From Paramyrothecium sp. XJ0827 (lineage: Eukaryota; Ascomycota; Sordariomycetes; Hypocreales; Stachybotryaceae), in NCBI GenBank assembly GCA_020881915.1, contig JAJFPB010000004.1:2108001-2172000 (forward strand): a DNA stretch of 64,000 nt, read 5' to 3'. The position numbers and the translations under genes are program-made. How positions within the stretch are numbered: position 1 is the stretch's first letter; the number at the start of each line of letters is the position of its first letter. The notes beneath the pieces were generated by a model. It was given only the letters and a program-made list of their open reading frames with translations, was not told the origin of the DNA and did no database searches. Shown here piece by piece: positions 11,941 to 23,791 of this stretch.

Positions 11941-12060
11941 ACATACGACCATAGCCACAAGAAAACATGGGATCCCGTCCGCTCTCCCTTAATTAAACTT
12001 GTGAGCGGCAGATTAGTAGTTGGGTCGGTGACGACCAGCGAACACCGGCTGTTGTATGTT
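11941..12060 (+). rRNA. 5S rRNA, copy 2
   Basis: 120 nt in the same orientation, 75 bases after copy 1. The ends and internal control region are identical to copy 1. Helix II is formed by a different pair of strands (CACAAG with CTTGTG, against TGCTTG with CAAGTA in copy 1), so pairing is kept while sequence differs. A T5 run at 12063-12067 follows. The T-rich sequence after both copies shares TTTTTGCTCT, which suggests that the duplication included some 3' flank. Confidence 0.93.
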
Positions 12061-12062
12061 CC

Positions 12063-12067
12063 TTTTT
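12063..12067 (+). terminator. RNA polymerase III T-run after 5S copy 2
   Basis: Five T residues three bases after the 5S 3' end, as expected for a class I polymerase III gene. Confidence 0.6.
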
Positions 12068-12602
12068 GCTCTCGAATCAAATCTTTTTGCCGGTCAGCGC
12101 TGCTGGTAGCCTTTATCACAGTATGATCTTGGTGTATAACGGGGCTCCGTGAGTTTTGTTTGAACTGTATGGCAGACCTCACGCCGCTATCCAAAGCCAC
12201 CTGATCAGGTGGATGTCATGCCCAGGAATGTGAAGGACCCGTCGAAGGTGATACAGTTGAAACCGTGCCTTTACTGTACAGGATTGGAGCTATAGCCGTG
12301 AGGCTATCTGAGCATATCCTGTCGCAACAAGCTTTGGTTCATTTAGAGTCTTGTTAGTCACGGGAAAGTCGGCATGGTTGCTGAATTCATGTACGGTTGC
12401 CTTATGCTAATCCTTTATGCAAATCTTGCCACACATCCGCTTCAATTCTCAACCAAAAGTACCAAAACGCCAAAAACGCTCTCTATGCGAAGGAGCATTC
12501 CTCATGGAAGGCAATCAAGATCCAAATCAAGCTCGCTCAGTCTGAATGTTCAACCATATCGCCTCTTCAAACTTCGTTCGTCATGGTCTCATAGGTATGG
12601 GC
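12068..12602. other. intergenic, 3' flank of the PhoD-like gene
   Basis: About 535 bases between 5S copy 2 and the stop codon of the minus-strand PhoD-like gene. No further feature was recognised. Confidence 0.5.
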
Positions 12603-15600
12603 TTAGTAACGTTCCTGGATACCCGCCCTGTCATCTATATACGATTCTTCATGCATCGGCGACGCATCCTCCGCCTTGGGCTTTTTCCTGAAGCTCAGGA
12701 GTCTCTTGAAGCCGCTGGGTTGTTCGTCCTCCAACGGCTCCTCTTTTTCGGGAACATACTCGTACAAAAGCTTTGGCACTAGCATTCTGTACGGGACAGT
12801 TATGCCGGTAGGATCCTTCGGGTTCACCTCGACGTTCAAGCAAATGTCGAGCCCTCCTTCCAGGTCTACTTGATAGTCCTCTGCTTTGCGCATCTGTTTG
12901 ACTGACAGCCCCGTAGGTGTTCGGTGGAAAGGACGTGTGGGCGGGCCTTCAGGTTCGTAGCCAGCCTGGCCCCCCATCGTTTGGGCTCGGCGCGGCGGCT
13001 GGGCCGTGAAATGAGCCTCATCACCTTCAGAGTACTCATCGTAAGCTGCTCCTCCACGAAGGCCGGAGGGGCCAACATGACCTCCGGGCTGTGGCTCGTA
13101 GTAATAGTCATCATCAGTTTCATCTCCCCACCGGCCGTTGACTTCCCTGTCATCTGGCCTCCTTTGGCTGCTCCTGCCGAAGCTGAAGAAACTCTTCTTC
13201 TGGGTATCTCCACGGCCCAAGGACATTGTACGAGTCAATTTCGCTGGCCTTTCCGCCTCGCTTGTAGAGTTGCGTCGCGAGAGACTACGGAAGAGACCGC
13301 CTACACCACCGCCCGAGATGGGCGGGCGAGGCCCCCGAACAGAGTCGCGAGAGACGTCAGGACGGTAGCTTGGTCCCTTGCTTAGTGAGAATCGCCGAAG
13401 AAGACTGTTACTCCTCTTCGGCGGAGGGCTCGGTGATCTCTCATCATCAGACATAGGTGGCGTCGGTGGGGGTGTTGTGCCCGGCTGCCACACGTTGATA
13501 GAACACCAATTTCGGTGCGGTAGGAGTCGCTTGTTGTTTCTTGGCTTGCCGTCGACTCCAGTTTGAAAGATGGGAATCATGTCTTCCTCGGTATTCTTGT
13601 CGAAGTGGTGAACCTTATTACGGCGATTAAGCACATCCGCGAGCAGGTCAGGTGGGGGCGTGTTAACAATTGCCGAGGAGATGATGTTAGGCATATATCT
13701 AGCATCCTTGTGCTTCACAATTCCCAACTTAGGGTGTGAGTAGAACTGGCCGATGGCAGCAAGATGAACGTCGCCACTACAGCCGTTAGCACATTGAAAT
13801 TCAGTAATATGAATGTGAAGACAGGACCTACCTCAAGATAGTAACTCGAACGGATTTGTCAATGGCAAAATCCTGCAACTCTTCAATGACGAACTTTCGC
13901 TCATGTTTGTGATTTTTCGCGGTCCAATGGTCATTCAGGTCATCGAGGACCTCAACTCCTCCGTCGATATTGTTGAGCATGTTTCCTAGCACACCAGTCT
14001 TACCGATGGCTTTAATAGGATCCATGAGCCTTGAAGTCAGACTGAAAGGTTTGTCAGCAATTACAGTTTGAGATCACGTCAAAGCCAAAAGCACTCACAT
14101 GTTTTCCAGCCACACCAACCGAGGGTATGCGATCGGCACACCGAGAACAACCAAGAGATGCTCGAGTTGACCACGAGAGACTTCGGCATACATTCGTTCC
14201 ATGATCTTGTCCCACGTATTATCATGGATGACATCTTCCTCGGTCCGCTCTGTGCGGCAATCCACAGCGAGTAGCGCGACCTTTCCGCCCATGGATAAGA
14301 ATACGGAGCGGCTGAGCTCGTTGATGTAGGGGCCATGTTGGTTGCCGACAATCCAGCTCGGCTCGTTGCTCTCCATTTCCGTCACAAGACTCTGATGCTG
14401 GAAAAGCATGTAGTACTTGAAACCCACAGTACCAAGACCAGTCATGACTGGGGAGTTCATGTCATGGTGAGGATAAGATCCATAGCCATCAAAGATGTCG
14501 TGGTCATCGTACATGTTGACCATGGGGATTTGCGAGTTGGCCAACCCGAACAAACCCTGCGAGAACCACATGCAGTAGCGCTCAAAGTAGAAGTGTTCCA
14601 TTTGAGCCTGCATCTCAGCAGTGAAAGGAGCGTTGTGTTTGTGCAGAGGATTTTTTATGTCGAGCCATTTGTCAAACAGTTTGCACTCATGAGAGACAGC
14701 ATCATTGTAGATCTGATCGCCGCCGCCAATCATAACATGGAAGGGACGCGACTGATGTGTGTTCAGGACATCCCGCCATAACGGGTCTGGTCCACTGAAC
14801 TCATCCGTTTTGACGCTCGCGCTGAATCCGTTGCAGCTGTAAAACATCATGTTCATAGCCTGCCCTCGCGCGGGAACCCAGAAACTCATTGCCGGGCCAC
14901 GGTTGACGCGATAGGCAATGCGCTGCTGCCTGTCTCGTAGCTCAACTTCTATGTTGAACCGCCAGAACGTACATCCTCGTTCAGCGTGCAGACGAAATCC
15001 TCTTACATCCTTGAATTTTTGCACCTTCTCGCCATCGATCTTTATACGCTTTCGCCGGCTGGCGAATGTATTTGAGGGCTCAGATGATCCGTGGACCGAT
15101 GAGACATCGAGAGGACTCCGTGTCATCTCGAATAGGCCGTTATCAGTCTCATCCCTCGAGAGATCCTTAGCCTCTTCAATGTCTTCGACTGGTCGTACAT
15201 AGAGTGTTTCACCTCGTCGGCCAAGCTTAGGGTAACCGGCGAGGGGATCCACGTATTCTGGAGACAGTTCCCCATCTACCTGGTGTGGGGGCGGGGGCAG
15301 CAGTTCGATATCCTGCAAGAATAGTCGAAGAGTAGGCGCGATTTCGTAGGACGAGTCTGAATCTTGCGTGACGATCATGACACTACCCCTCCACATCTCT
15401 CTGTCGCTGCTCCTGGAGGTTGGTCTAGTGGAAACTTTCTCACGGCGGATACCGCAATATCGTAGAAGTGGCCCGCACTTCAGATACAGAGGTGGCTTGA
15501 ACCGCGTAGGCGCTGTTGCTCGTCAGTCAGGACTCTTTGATCCATGCCATTAAAATGCCTTGCCCACTTACCATTTGTATCGTCGTATTCGCCGTCGAAA

Positions 15601-17384
15601 GCTTCAGCATTTCGTGATCTAGCCGGATTACTGCTGCTTCGCCGGCGACCCCCGTCTTCCCACCACGCCTTGTTTCTTTCAAGACCAGGTAATTGCTGCT
15701 CGTCGAGATCTAAGAGCGAGCCTGACAGTGTACCCACTGTAGCTTGCTTCCACTCTTCGAGCCACTGAGGCGGCAGATACAAGCCGTCACCAGGTGTCAT
15801 TTGCTCACGCTTCCTGAAGATCATGTTCGAAACATGATGATGATGAGAACTATCGGACGAAGTGTCACTGTCTCGTCTATGACGCCTACTCTGGATGTTG
15901 GAGTTGTCGTGGAACTGTTGTCCTGCTGCTACAGCTGATGCTCCAGCGACAGTTCGGTCAAGATTATGGCTTCCTTGTTCAGGCGGCGCGTGCACGCCTG
16001 CGTGGCGGTAACCTCCACCATGTATAGGCTCAGTTGCTCGACGTTGAATATTGTCAAAGTGGCGATCATTCCCAACATCCTGTTGATGACTGTGATCTAC
16101 ATATGCCCTGTTGCCGCTAAAGTTCGGTGGGTCCTGTGGCAGAGGCTTGTCTCGTCCAAACCTCGGATCTGGTTGTGACGCAGCTTGATATGAAGTTGAA
16201 AATTGATCGTGCCTCGCCGTGGGATCGGGTTTCCTGCTCTCGGGCTCACCTCTGCGGTAAAACTTTGAGTCGATCGGGGGATCCTTCTTTAATTTGTTGC
16301 TTCCGCTTCTTGTTAATGAAAATCCACTGGAGGAAGCAACTGGTTCAGTGGCTGGAATATTCCGAGTATCTTGCTGAGCGGTTGGTACGTCCTGTCGTGC
16401 AGTGCGCTCTCGAAAGCTGAGGTTACGTTTCGGAATATCTGCCTGAGTTTCCACAGCGGGTTGTATGGGTGCTGTTTCCGGCTCCCGCAGGGCTCCAGAT
16501 GCAAAGTATCCCCCTTCCTCGTGCTCACGTGGATGTTGGAGAGGGGCTTCTCTTCGTGTTATGGGCTCTCTATGGACCGGCAGGTCTTCGGGCCCGGTAG
16601 TCTCTGCTGGTACCTGAGCCACACGTGCACGAGCGTCTGCTACTGGTCTGCTATCATGAGTGACAACTGGTCGCGAATGGTGACTGCCACTATGTTGGTC
16701 AGGTGCTGTCTCGCCAGCTGCTTTCAAGCGGGCTCTTTCTCGAGCTCTTTGCTCCGCAGCTACCATACGCGCTCGTTTCTCCTCCTTGGTCATGCTATCG
16801 AGCGTCAGCTCAAGCCTCTGGAGGGGTGATCTGTCATTTGCCAACTTTTTACGTCGTTCTGCCGTCCCGCTAGCAGGGGCTCGATGTGATGAGGACTCGC
16901 CACCCCTCCTGCTGTAGTGGTCGTTATGTTCCATTGGGGCAGTAGGCTCTGAGCGCTCGGTTGGTTGAGTAGGGGCAGGCTCGGGGTGGGTGTAAGGCAG
17001 GCCGCCGTTGCCGTATGGATGGCGGTAGCTGACCTGGGGAGCTTGTGAAGAGTCCAGAGCTGTAGAGGATGCGGGTAGTGGATCTTGGTCGTAGGAATCG
17101 ACTTGTTGTGGATGCTGGTGACGAGCAGTTCTATCTGGTCCTCCAGCGTATGAAGGAGGCCTTGGAGCCAAACCCTGGGCTGCAAAGCTCGAGGCGGTTG
17201 GAGACAGGATAGGGCTAAAAGTGGATTCGGTGTTGCTGGTGGTTTGAACAGAAGCGCGGTTCGTCGCCTGGGCGGGCCGGGCATCTAATGAATGTCTCTG
17301 GTCGTAGGCAGAATCGTCTGCAGACATGCGCCTGTCTCTGGCAACCTTGGGGCCCGGGAGCTGGCCCCAGTAGGGTGTCGACAT
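12603..17384 (-). CDS. large PhoD-like phosphatase
   Basis: Four exons, 17384-15572, 15512-14099, 14041-13832 and 13776-12603, with introns of 59, 57 and 55 nt, giving 1536 residues. Residues 1-604 are Pro/Gln/Arg/Ser-rich and probably disordered. From 605 the protein enters the conserved fungal form of the PhoD/alkaline-phosphatase-D superfamily: PPLYLKCGPLLRYCGI, then the WRGSVMIVTQDSDSSYE block. Likely metal ligands are in GGGDQIYND (about 868-876), MYDDHDIFDGYG (about 938-949) and SGDVHLAAIGQFYS (about 1146-1159); the last motif is assembled across the third intron. This family hydrolyses phosphodiesters or phosphomonoesters using Ca/Fe-type metal centres, but the substrate of the fungal long form is not known to me. 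A C-terminal basic, Ser-rich region of about 300 residues follows. No signal peptide is visible, so a cytosolic location is likely. The start MSTPYWGQLPGPK is clear. Confidence 0.87.
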
Positions 17385-19891
17385 TGTGCCGAATTCCTCT
17401 GAAGGGATGCGCGTAGGTGAATTGGGCGACGAAGCGGTGAGGAGCGAAGGGATGGATCAAGTAGCCAATGTGGGTAAGAGGGAGGAGTCGCTGGAGAGAA
17501 GCTCCGCCTGGCGAAGCTATTTAGGCGCGCAGAGAAGGGTTGGGCAAGCAGCTGGCGAAAAAGAATTGAGTGGCCAAGGAGCTGATGGTTCGTCGGTTGG
17601 AGGTGTCTGCCTTATGCTAAGAGTCTGTGTGAGCTGCCATACCTACGACTCAGGGTATCTATACGGGTATGCGGCGGTCAATGTTGTGCAGAAGACTAGG
17701 ACGGATACATGCGGGCGGATGGAGCTTCCTTTTCTTGCCGATTAACGGGCATTGGGGATCAGACTCGGCAGGAAAAGAAAATGGCGAGGCTGTGGTTTTC
17801 GTCGCGCAGGTGGGCAGCTGGAACAGCAGACCGACCAGGGATCTATTCGTGACATGATGCATGCAAGCCCTGGCGATTGGTTTGGAAGCCCGACTGGTAT
17901 TGGACCGGTCCGGAGACCAGGGTTGGTTTGTGGAGCTGGATTGAAGCTGGGAGCTTTGGGCATGGATGATGACGGAGGCACGCCAAGGCAACTCCAGCCA
18001 AGGACCAAGGTGTCTGTCAACCTTACCTTGCAGAGTACCTTACCTTACCGTACCGTATGACTAACGATCCTGTTAATGGAATGGCGCCGGTGCGGGCCTC
18101 CGTCTACCGGGTTCTGGTCTGGGGAGGCGGGTGATCGAAGCACCTAAAAAATAAACTGATAAACGGCACGGCAAGCTCCTAGCCTGGGCGAAAGTTCCCG
18201 AGACTTTGACGGCCGAAGCTCGCAACATGTCTAGGTTTCAACGGTTGACCCGTACCTTTTGGAGGGAACGCATAGAGTATAATCCATTGAACACCCGTCT
18301 CGGCATTTCCCGTCAGGCCACCACCGCCTTATAAGCATCCTTTCTCTTTTCTCCAAGGAAAAGTCAGTCTCTTCACCCATGCACGAAGGCGAGAATATTA
18401 CTGGGGGGACCATGAATAATTGAGGTGGCTGGTGATGCAAGGTACCAACGCTACGAGGCGGCTGGGAAGGGTGGGGAGGGAGAGAATAAAAAAAAGGTAA
18501 CCCAAACAGCAGGGGAAGACTGTAGGCCCCCGAACCTCATACGCGAAGTTCAATGGCTGTAGAGAGTACCCGCGGCCAAGGAAACAACTTTTTTTCTCTC
18601 TTTCTTTCTTTCCTTTTGTTTTTTTCTTACTGGTTTTATTTGTTCTCGATTTTCCTACCCTGATGCTCCAGATGCACCAGCCGGTAAGAAAAGACTAGGA
18701 CTCCAATGTGATCTGGATACAGGGGTTTGGAACAGAGCTTTCTAAGACGGTAAGGTGCCTCGAATCGGACGAGAGCCGTGCCAAAACAATATTGCTTGTT
18801 TGACAGAAGCTTAAGGGGGGAAATGGGGCCAGATGAAGAGTCCACTTCGGTGATCTCATGGCGATCCCGTCAGTTTGCTCACTTTGACAGCCGAATTACC
18901 ATCATCGGCCGTAGCACGAAAATGCGATGTAGCACCGCTTATGTGTTACCATGGACTACTTCCCTTTGCCCGGAAGTCGGAAGAAAGCTTTCATAGTCTG
19001 ACTGTAGAGTTGCACCACACTCATTGTCACGAGGTTCGATATAGTTCGGCATCCTGAACTAAGCCTAGAAATGACCATGGTGCGGTGCTTCGGATACTTC
19101 GAGCTTTGCCGTTCAATGCATGTCTCACTTAGAACTGTATTCCCTCCTTGTCTTTCTATAATTGTTAAGTTGTGTGAAGCTTGTCTCACTTTTCTATATC
19201 GGGGGTCTCAGCTATGCAGAAGAGGTCGAAAATTGACATCACTTGGGCACAATGTCTAGACCCTGTTGAGGCTGGTGTCATGTTCAGAGTGGGCCATCAG
19301 TGTAGAGAGCGAGCACAACACGTAACCTTGCCCGAGCTGTTGTCCCTCTAATAAGGAGCAGTGGATTTACGTCCGAAGAGAGCTCGCCTGTGGATCCCTG
19401 AAATATTTTGCTGTGGAGGGAGGATCGCACGACTCTCTTTATGAGGCAGTATCTCTGTTGCTTCGCAGTATCCAGAATGAAGACATACATTCGTGGATGA
19501 TTCCGAGATGATTTGATACGGATTGTGAAGGTTTGTGGACCAAGGATATGTAAAGTGGCTCCTCGGCGCTTCAATAGTGCCTGCAATGGATCTGTGCTAG
19601 CAATCTCCTGCTCTCGAGCTCTGCGTGTAAGTCTTTCGGAGATCTTCTGGTTTCAAGGTGGCGAATACAAAAATTCAAGATACTTAAACTACTCGGATCC
19701 AGGCAAAAACAGACGCCGCCTTATCCAGACCAGCAGTTCCTCAATCCTTCTCTGTGCAGTCATCCGTTACTGAGCAGTGCTATCATAGTAATGGGATCCC
19801 CCTGATTTAGAAGACAAATGCACATTTGATGCTTGCTTCAGCCAATTCCTTATCCAAACTTGTAAATAATAACAAAACAAACTGGTGAGAG
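17385..19891. other. intergenic, 2.5 kb
   Basis: Upstream region of the PhoD-like gene and downstream region of the next minus-strand gene. It holds a GGTACC/CCTTACCTTACCG cluster at 18021-18060 and a 40-base pyrimidine tract at about 18588-18630. No open frame here has splice sites or domains that I can support. Confidence 0.5.
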
Positions 19892-21101
19892 CTAAATCGA
19901 GGTTTCTTCGGTAGGCTCTAGCCTCGAAAGTATCCAGTTTGAGGACAATAAAAGCACGACTAGCAAAATAATCACATGTGGCAGCTGTTTACTGGGCCTT
20001 CTTACCAACCGAATGTGTTCCTCGAGACTAATGAATGTCGCTTTATCGTCCCTGGCGTCTTTAAATCCGCAGTAATACACAACGTGAGGCTCCATTAGTT
20101 TGTAAACGGACTGGCCTTTCGTAGTGCCTTGTTTCCAGGGCGTATAGCGAGTAACACATGGCGACGCAGACACCTTGACTCGGGCACAACGCTTTCCATC
20201 TCTCAATCCATTATCCAAATCGCTTCGAAGAGCTTTGTCTTTGGAGTCTCGATAGACACTTGGTTCAAGATGTACCTGGCCAAACTCAAATGCATCTCCA
20301 GGCTTGACCCAATCAATGGCGATGATGGACGGGGACAGTCGAATTGCGATGTTGATAAGACCCGTTTCTGCAACAATATCGTGGAGACGCTGAGCGAACT
20401 CTGCCAAAGGCACAATGTTGCCGTTTGTCGCTTGGCCGATTATGTTATAAAGGGGAAGCAGCAGCAGAGCAATTTTAGCTGCTACCTTGTCGACTTCCGG
20501 CCAAAACAATGGTGGAGGACAGCCGCTGTCAGCGAGGTAGATTCTGTTTGTATGCGTGCGAAGGCCAGAACGGCAGAATCCTACTTTGTCAGTATTCGAG
20601 TACAACCAATGGAGGATAGAACCACCTACCCTCGACTTTGAGGAGCGACGCATCCGCGGCATCAAGGTTACATTTGTGGTCAGGGCGCGAGCCGAAGCAA
20701 AGGGTGGAAAGGACTTCCTCATCAAGAATCTTCATGAGGACAGCTTGTATCAGGTATGTCCTTTCGTTAGCCATGCGTAAAAGACGGTCCCATTTGCCGG
20801 CTCCGGCATCCTGTTGAGCGACGGCTTTGACGTAATTGTAGAACTCATTCGAATAATCTCGCGCCCATGGAGATGTTCCTCTGCGAATATCAATGCTTCC
20901 GAATGTCTCCGACACCAGTGCGTATGTTTTTGAGAACATATCTTTGAAGTATGTTTGGAAGGCTTCATCAGAAGAAACCCGCTCTGCTGCATCGAAATCC
21001 AGGATTGCTCTTCTTGGTCGAAAGCATTGGAGATCCTCAGCAGATTTGTCCTTCCACGTTCGGCTTAGAGACATAAATGGAGCGAGGCCGGAACTAGACA
21101 T
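19892..21101 (-). CDS. tail-anchored protein of unknown function
   Basis: I do not recognise the family. Two exons, 21101-20630 and 20580-19892, with a 49-nt intron (donor GTAGGT, branch CTGAC, acceptor TAG), give 386 residues. Splicing joins LLKVEG to FCRSGLRTHTNR in one frame, and both sides look coding. The N-terminal half is mixed alpha-helical with several Trp and Tyr residues. The only strong targeting signal is a hydrophobic segment near the C-terminus (PHVIILLVVLLLSSNWILS, followed by about a dozen mostly polar residues), which predicts a tail-anchored membrane protein facing the cytosol. No signal peptide, catalytic triad or metal-binding motif is evident. The bases are more AT-rich than in neighbouring genes, which suggests a weakly constrained or lineage-specific gene. 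The start at 21101 is the first ATG of the frame. Confidence 0.65.
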
Positions 21102-22452
21102 CGTGGATGAAATACAAGTATAGACTGACGATGGCGAAGTGAAGTGGTGTCAGTTTCTTGCGGTGAGCGCCGATTGTTTGTGGTTTCGAATTAAGATGAT
21201 GCTCGATGAACACGTACGGACAATCATAAGAGATCTCAACGACCACATAACGCGACAGGAAAATCACAGTACACAATATGACCTTTTAAAAATATTGAGA
21301 GAGCATACGGTGGCTACGTAATAGTTTGATTCATCTGGTCGTGATTTAGGTGAGAGCCAGTGGACGGCCTCTCGAGCTTTGTTGCAGCTCACATCGGGTT
21401 CTGGGCTCAAAGAAGTCGCATCTTCAACAAAGAGGTTCATCCTCCACATGTAGCACCACATCATGTAAGACAGTCAATGGGTTCGTTTTGGACCGCATGA
21501 TGCCGCGTGCTTGCTGTGCCAAAATTAGGTGGTAGCTCAGTCCAACAGGGCCACGATATTATGGCCATACGCAGTCTTGGGCAATGAAGTTCTACGGTGT
21601 TACACCGTTAAGAATATGACTTATTTTTTGCGTCAGATTTTTGTTTGGAGGACAGTACCTTGGATAGCGGAGGATGAATTCTCGCTGTTTGCATGAACAA
21701 ATTATCAGTTGCAAGTGACGAACCTACCTACTAGTAAGGTACTTATGATATCTAAGGTACCTTGGTCATCAATCGTTGATTATACTTGAGAGACTCTAGT
21801 ACTTCTCCCATCTCGTTCCAAATGCACAAAGCTGGGTTATGGAGGCATTGCAATACTAAGGAAACTGTATAGGTTATCGAGTGATATTACCTTAATTGTA
21901 AGGATGTGCAACTGGTTGTGGTCACGGGCTGCTCATGATGAGACGAGATGAAGAATGGTGCCTGATAACGAAGGCTCCTTCGAAATGATTTAGTGGCACG
22001 CTCAAAATAGCGAGGGTTCAGGGTAAATAATCCTTCGTCAAACTAAAGCCGCGGTACTACCGTCATCCCAGGTACCTCTCCCGCATGAAATTGCCACACA
22101 TGTACTTTGGGTGCCGTACCCTCGCCATCATCTGAAGCAATTCGGTGCTGATTATTTTTTGCGACGCTCGAACCTCACCAACCTCGCAACTTCCGCCTTT
22201 CGCACTCGAACCACCTACCCGACGACAAAAGACTCTTGCCTGGCGCAAAGTCTCCTCCTCCGAACTGCTCCGGAAAGAAAGAAAGAAGTCATCGAACCAC
22301 TACTTCTTGCATTGCCGCTCATCGCAGTCTTCTCTCCCCCAACTTTCCCCCAACCATCCCACCTCCAGTTTGCGCTGCCCCGCGCCTCTGAGTAGACTCA
22401 CGTCCCTCGTCCCCCTTGTGCAACAACGAATTCACGAGAACTACGATCAAAT
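21102..22452. other. intergenic, divergent promoter region
   Basis: 1.35 kb between two divergent genes. It includes AAGGT/GGTACC elements near 21733-21765. The last about 350 bases are pyrimidine- and C-rich, as expected for the leader and promoter of a highly expressed gene (eIF4E). No gene was recognised. Confidence 0.5.
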
Positions 22453-23326
22453 ATGGCTGCCGCCGAGAGTCTGGACAAGCAGGTCGATCTGGCCACGATC
22501 CCCATCTCCCCCGAGGGTGGTCAAGGCGATGTCGAGGCCAAAGATGACAGCAAGAACATCACCGTCTTCCACGACAAGGACAACTTCAACGTCAAGCACC
22601 CTCTCCAGAACAAGTGGACTCTCTGGTTCACCAAGCCTCCGAGTGGCAAGGTCAGCTGACTATGTCATTATGCTGTTGCTCACTAGGCATACTGACTGCG
22701 CAATTAGGGCGACAACAACTGGAACGAACTCCTGAAGGAAGTCATCACCTTTGACTCCGTTGAGGAATTTTGGGGTGTCTACGTACGCAAGCCAAGGCTT
22801 CTATCAAACCCGCCTTGGTGCTAACATACGGCTTTAGAACAACGTTGCTCCCGTCTCCGAGCTGGCTCTGAAGTCCGACTACCATCTCTTCAAGGCTGGT
22901 GTACGACCCGAATGGGAGGACCCTCAAAACAAGCATGGTGGCAAATGGTCCTACCAGTACAAGGAGAAGCGCAATGTCGATGTCGATCGTCTGTGGCTCA
23001 ACGTCATGATGGCCGCTATTGGCGAGACCCTCGAGGAGGAGACAGACGGTGAAGTCATGGGCGTTGTTGTCAACGTCCGTAAGGCCTTCTACCGTATTGG
23101 TGTCTGGACCCGCACCATCGGTAAGAGCATCCCTGGTCGTGGTGACGGTGACGTTGCTGGAGGCAAGGGACGCAGCAACGAAAAGGGCAAAGAGGTTCTT
23201 CTCAACATCGGCCGCCGCTTCAAGGAGGTGCTGGAGCTGCCTGCTAGCGAGCAGGTTGAGTTCTCCGGTCACACTGATAGTGCCCATGCTGGCAGCACGA
23301 GAGCCAAGGCCAAGCACGTTGTCTAA
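22453..23326 (+). CDS. translation initiation factor eIF4E, mRNA cap-binding
   Basis: Three exons, 22453-22650, 22708-22782 and 22838-23326, both introns phase 0 (57 and 55 nt), giving 253 residues. eIF4E binds the 7-methylguanosine cap and eIF4G to recruit mRNA to the 40S subunit. The fold signature is plain: HPLQNKWTLWF, then the first cap-stacking Trp region EEFWGVYNNV, then RPEWEDPQNKHGGKWSY with the second stacking Trp and acidic residue, then DRLWLNVMMAAIGE. The Arg/Lys residues that contact cap phosphates follow in GVVVNVRKAFYRIGVWTR. The N-terminal 40 residues and the tail are disordered, as in other fungal eIF4E. The length fits the family. Short introns split the gene before GDNNWNE and before NNVAPVSE. 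The ATG has a good context (AATATGG) after a C-rich leader. Confidence 0.95.
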
Positions 23327-23791
23327 GCCAAGGTTACAATGGAGGTTCTGCGTATAGAATAGGAGAGAAAACGGACCGCAGTGTGATGTGTCTGGCACTG
23401 ACTGATAAGTCCTCACCTACATACCCTCTTCACACATAATATAACTGTCCTTACTGGGATGGGACGGCTAGCGTTTAGTTGCTTAGGGAGTTGATGCACG
23501 GAGATGGATGGCTGTGTTACGGAATGGGGATATTCGAGATGCTACGAATGACGGCTCTGGCATGACTAGAAAATGGTCGGGGTGGATATTGGCAGCAGCT
23601 TTACCCATTTTATATGAGTTTACGCAGAGCAGGTGCAGATTTTACCAATTTCAGAAGTGAAAAGTAGTAGGAATCTCAACGTACTTCAGGCCCATACCCG
23701 TGGGCTAAATTATGAAACTACATTGCTGTCTATGTCTTGTATTCTATGCATTGAGTGTTGTACAGGGTGAGCAGAGCCCACTCATCATATC
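23327..23791. other. intergenic, convergent 3' flanks
   Basis: 465 bases between converging genes; presumed 3' untranslated regions. Nothing else was seen. Confidence 0.5.
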
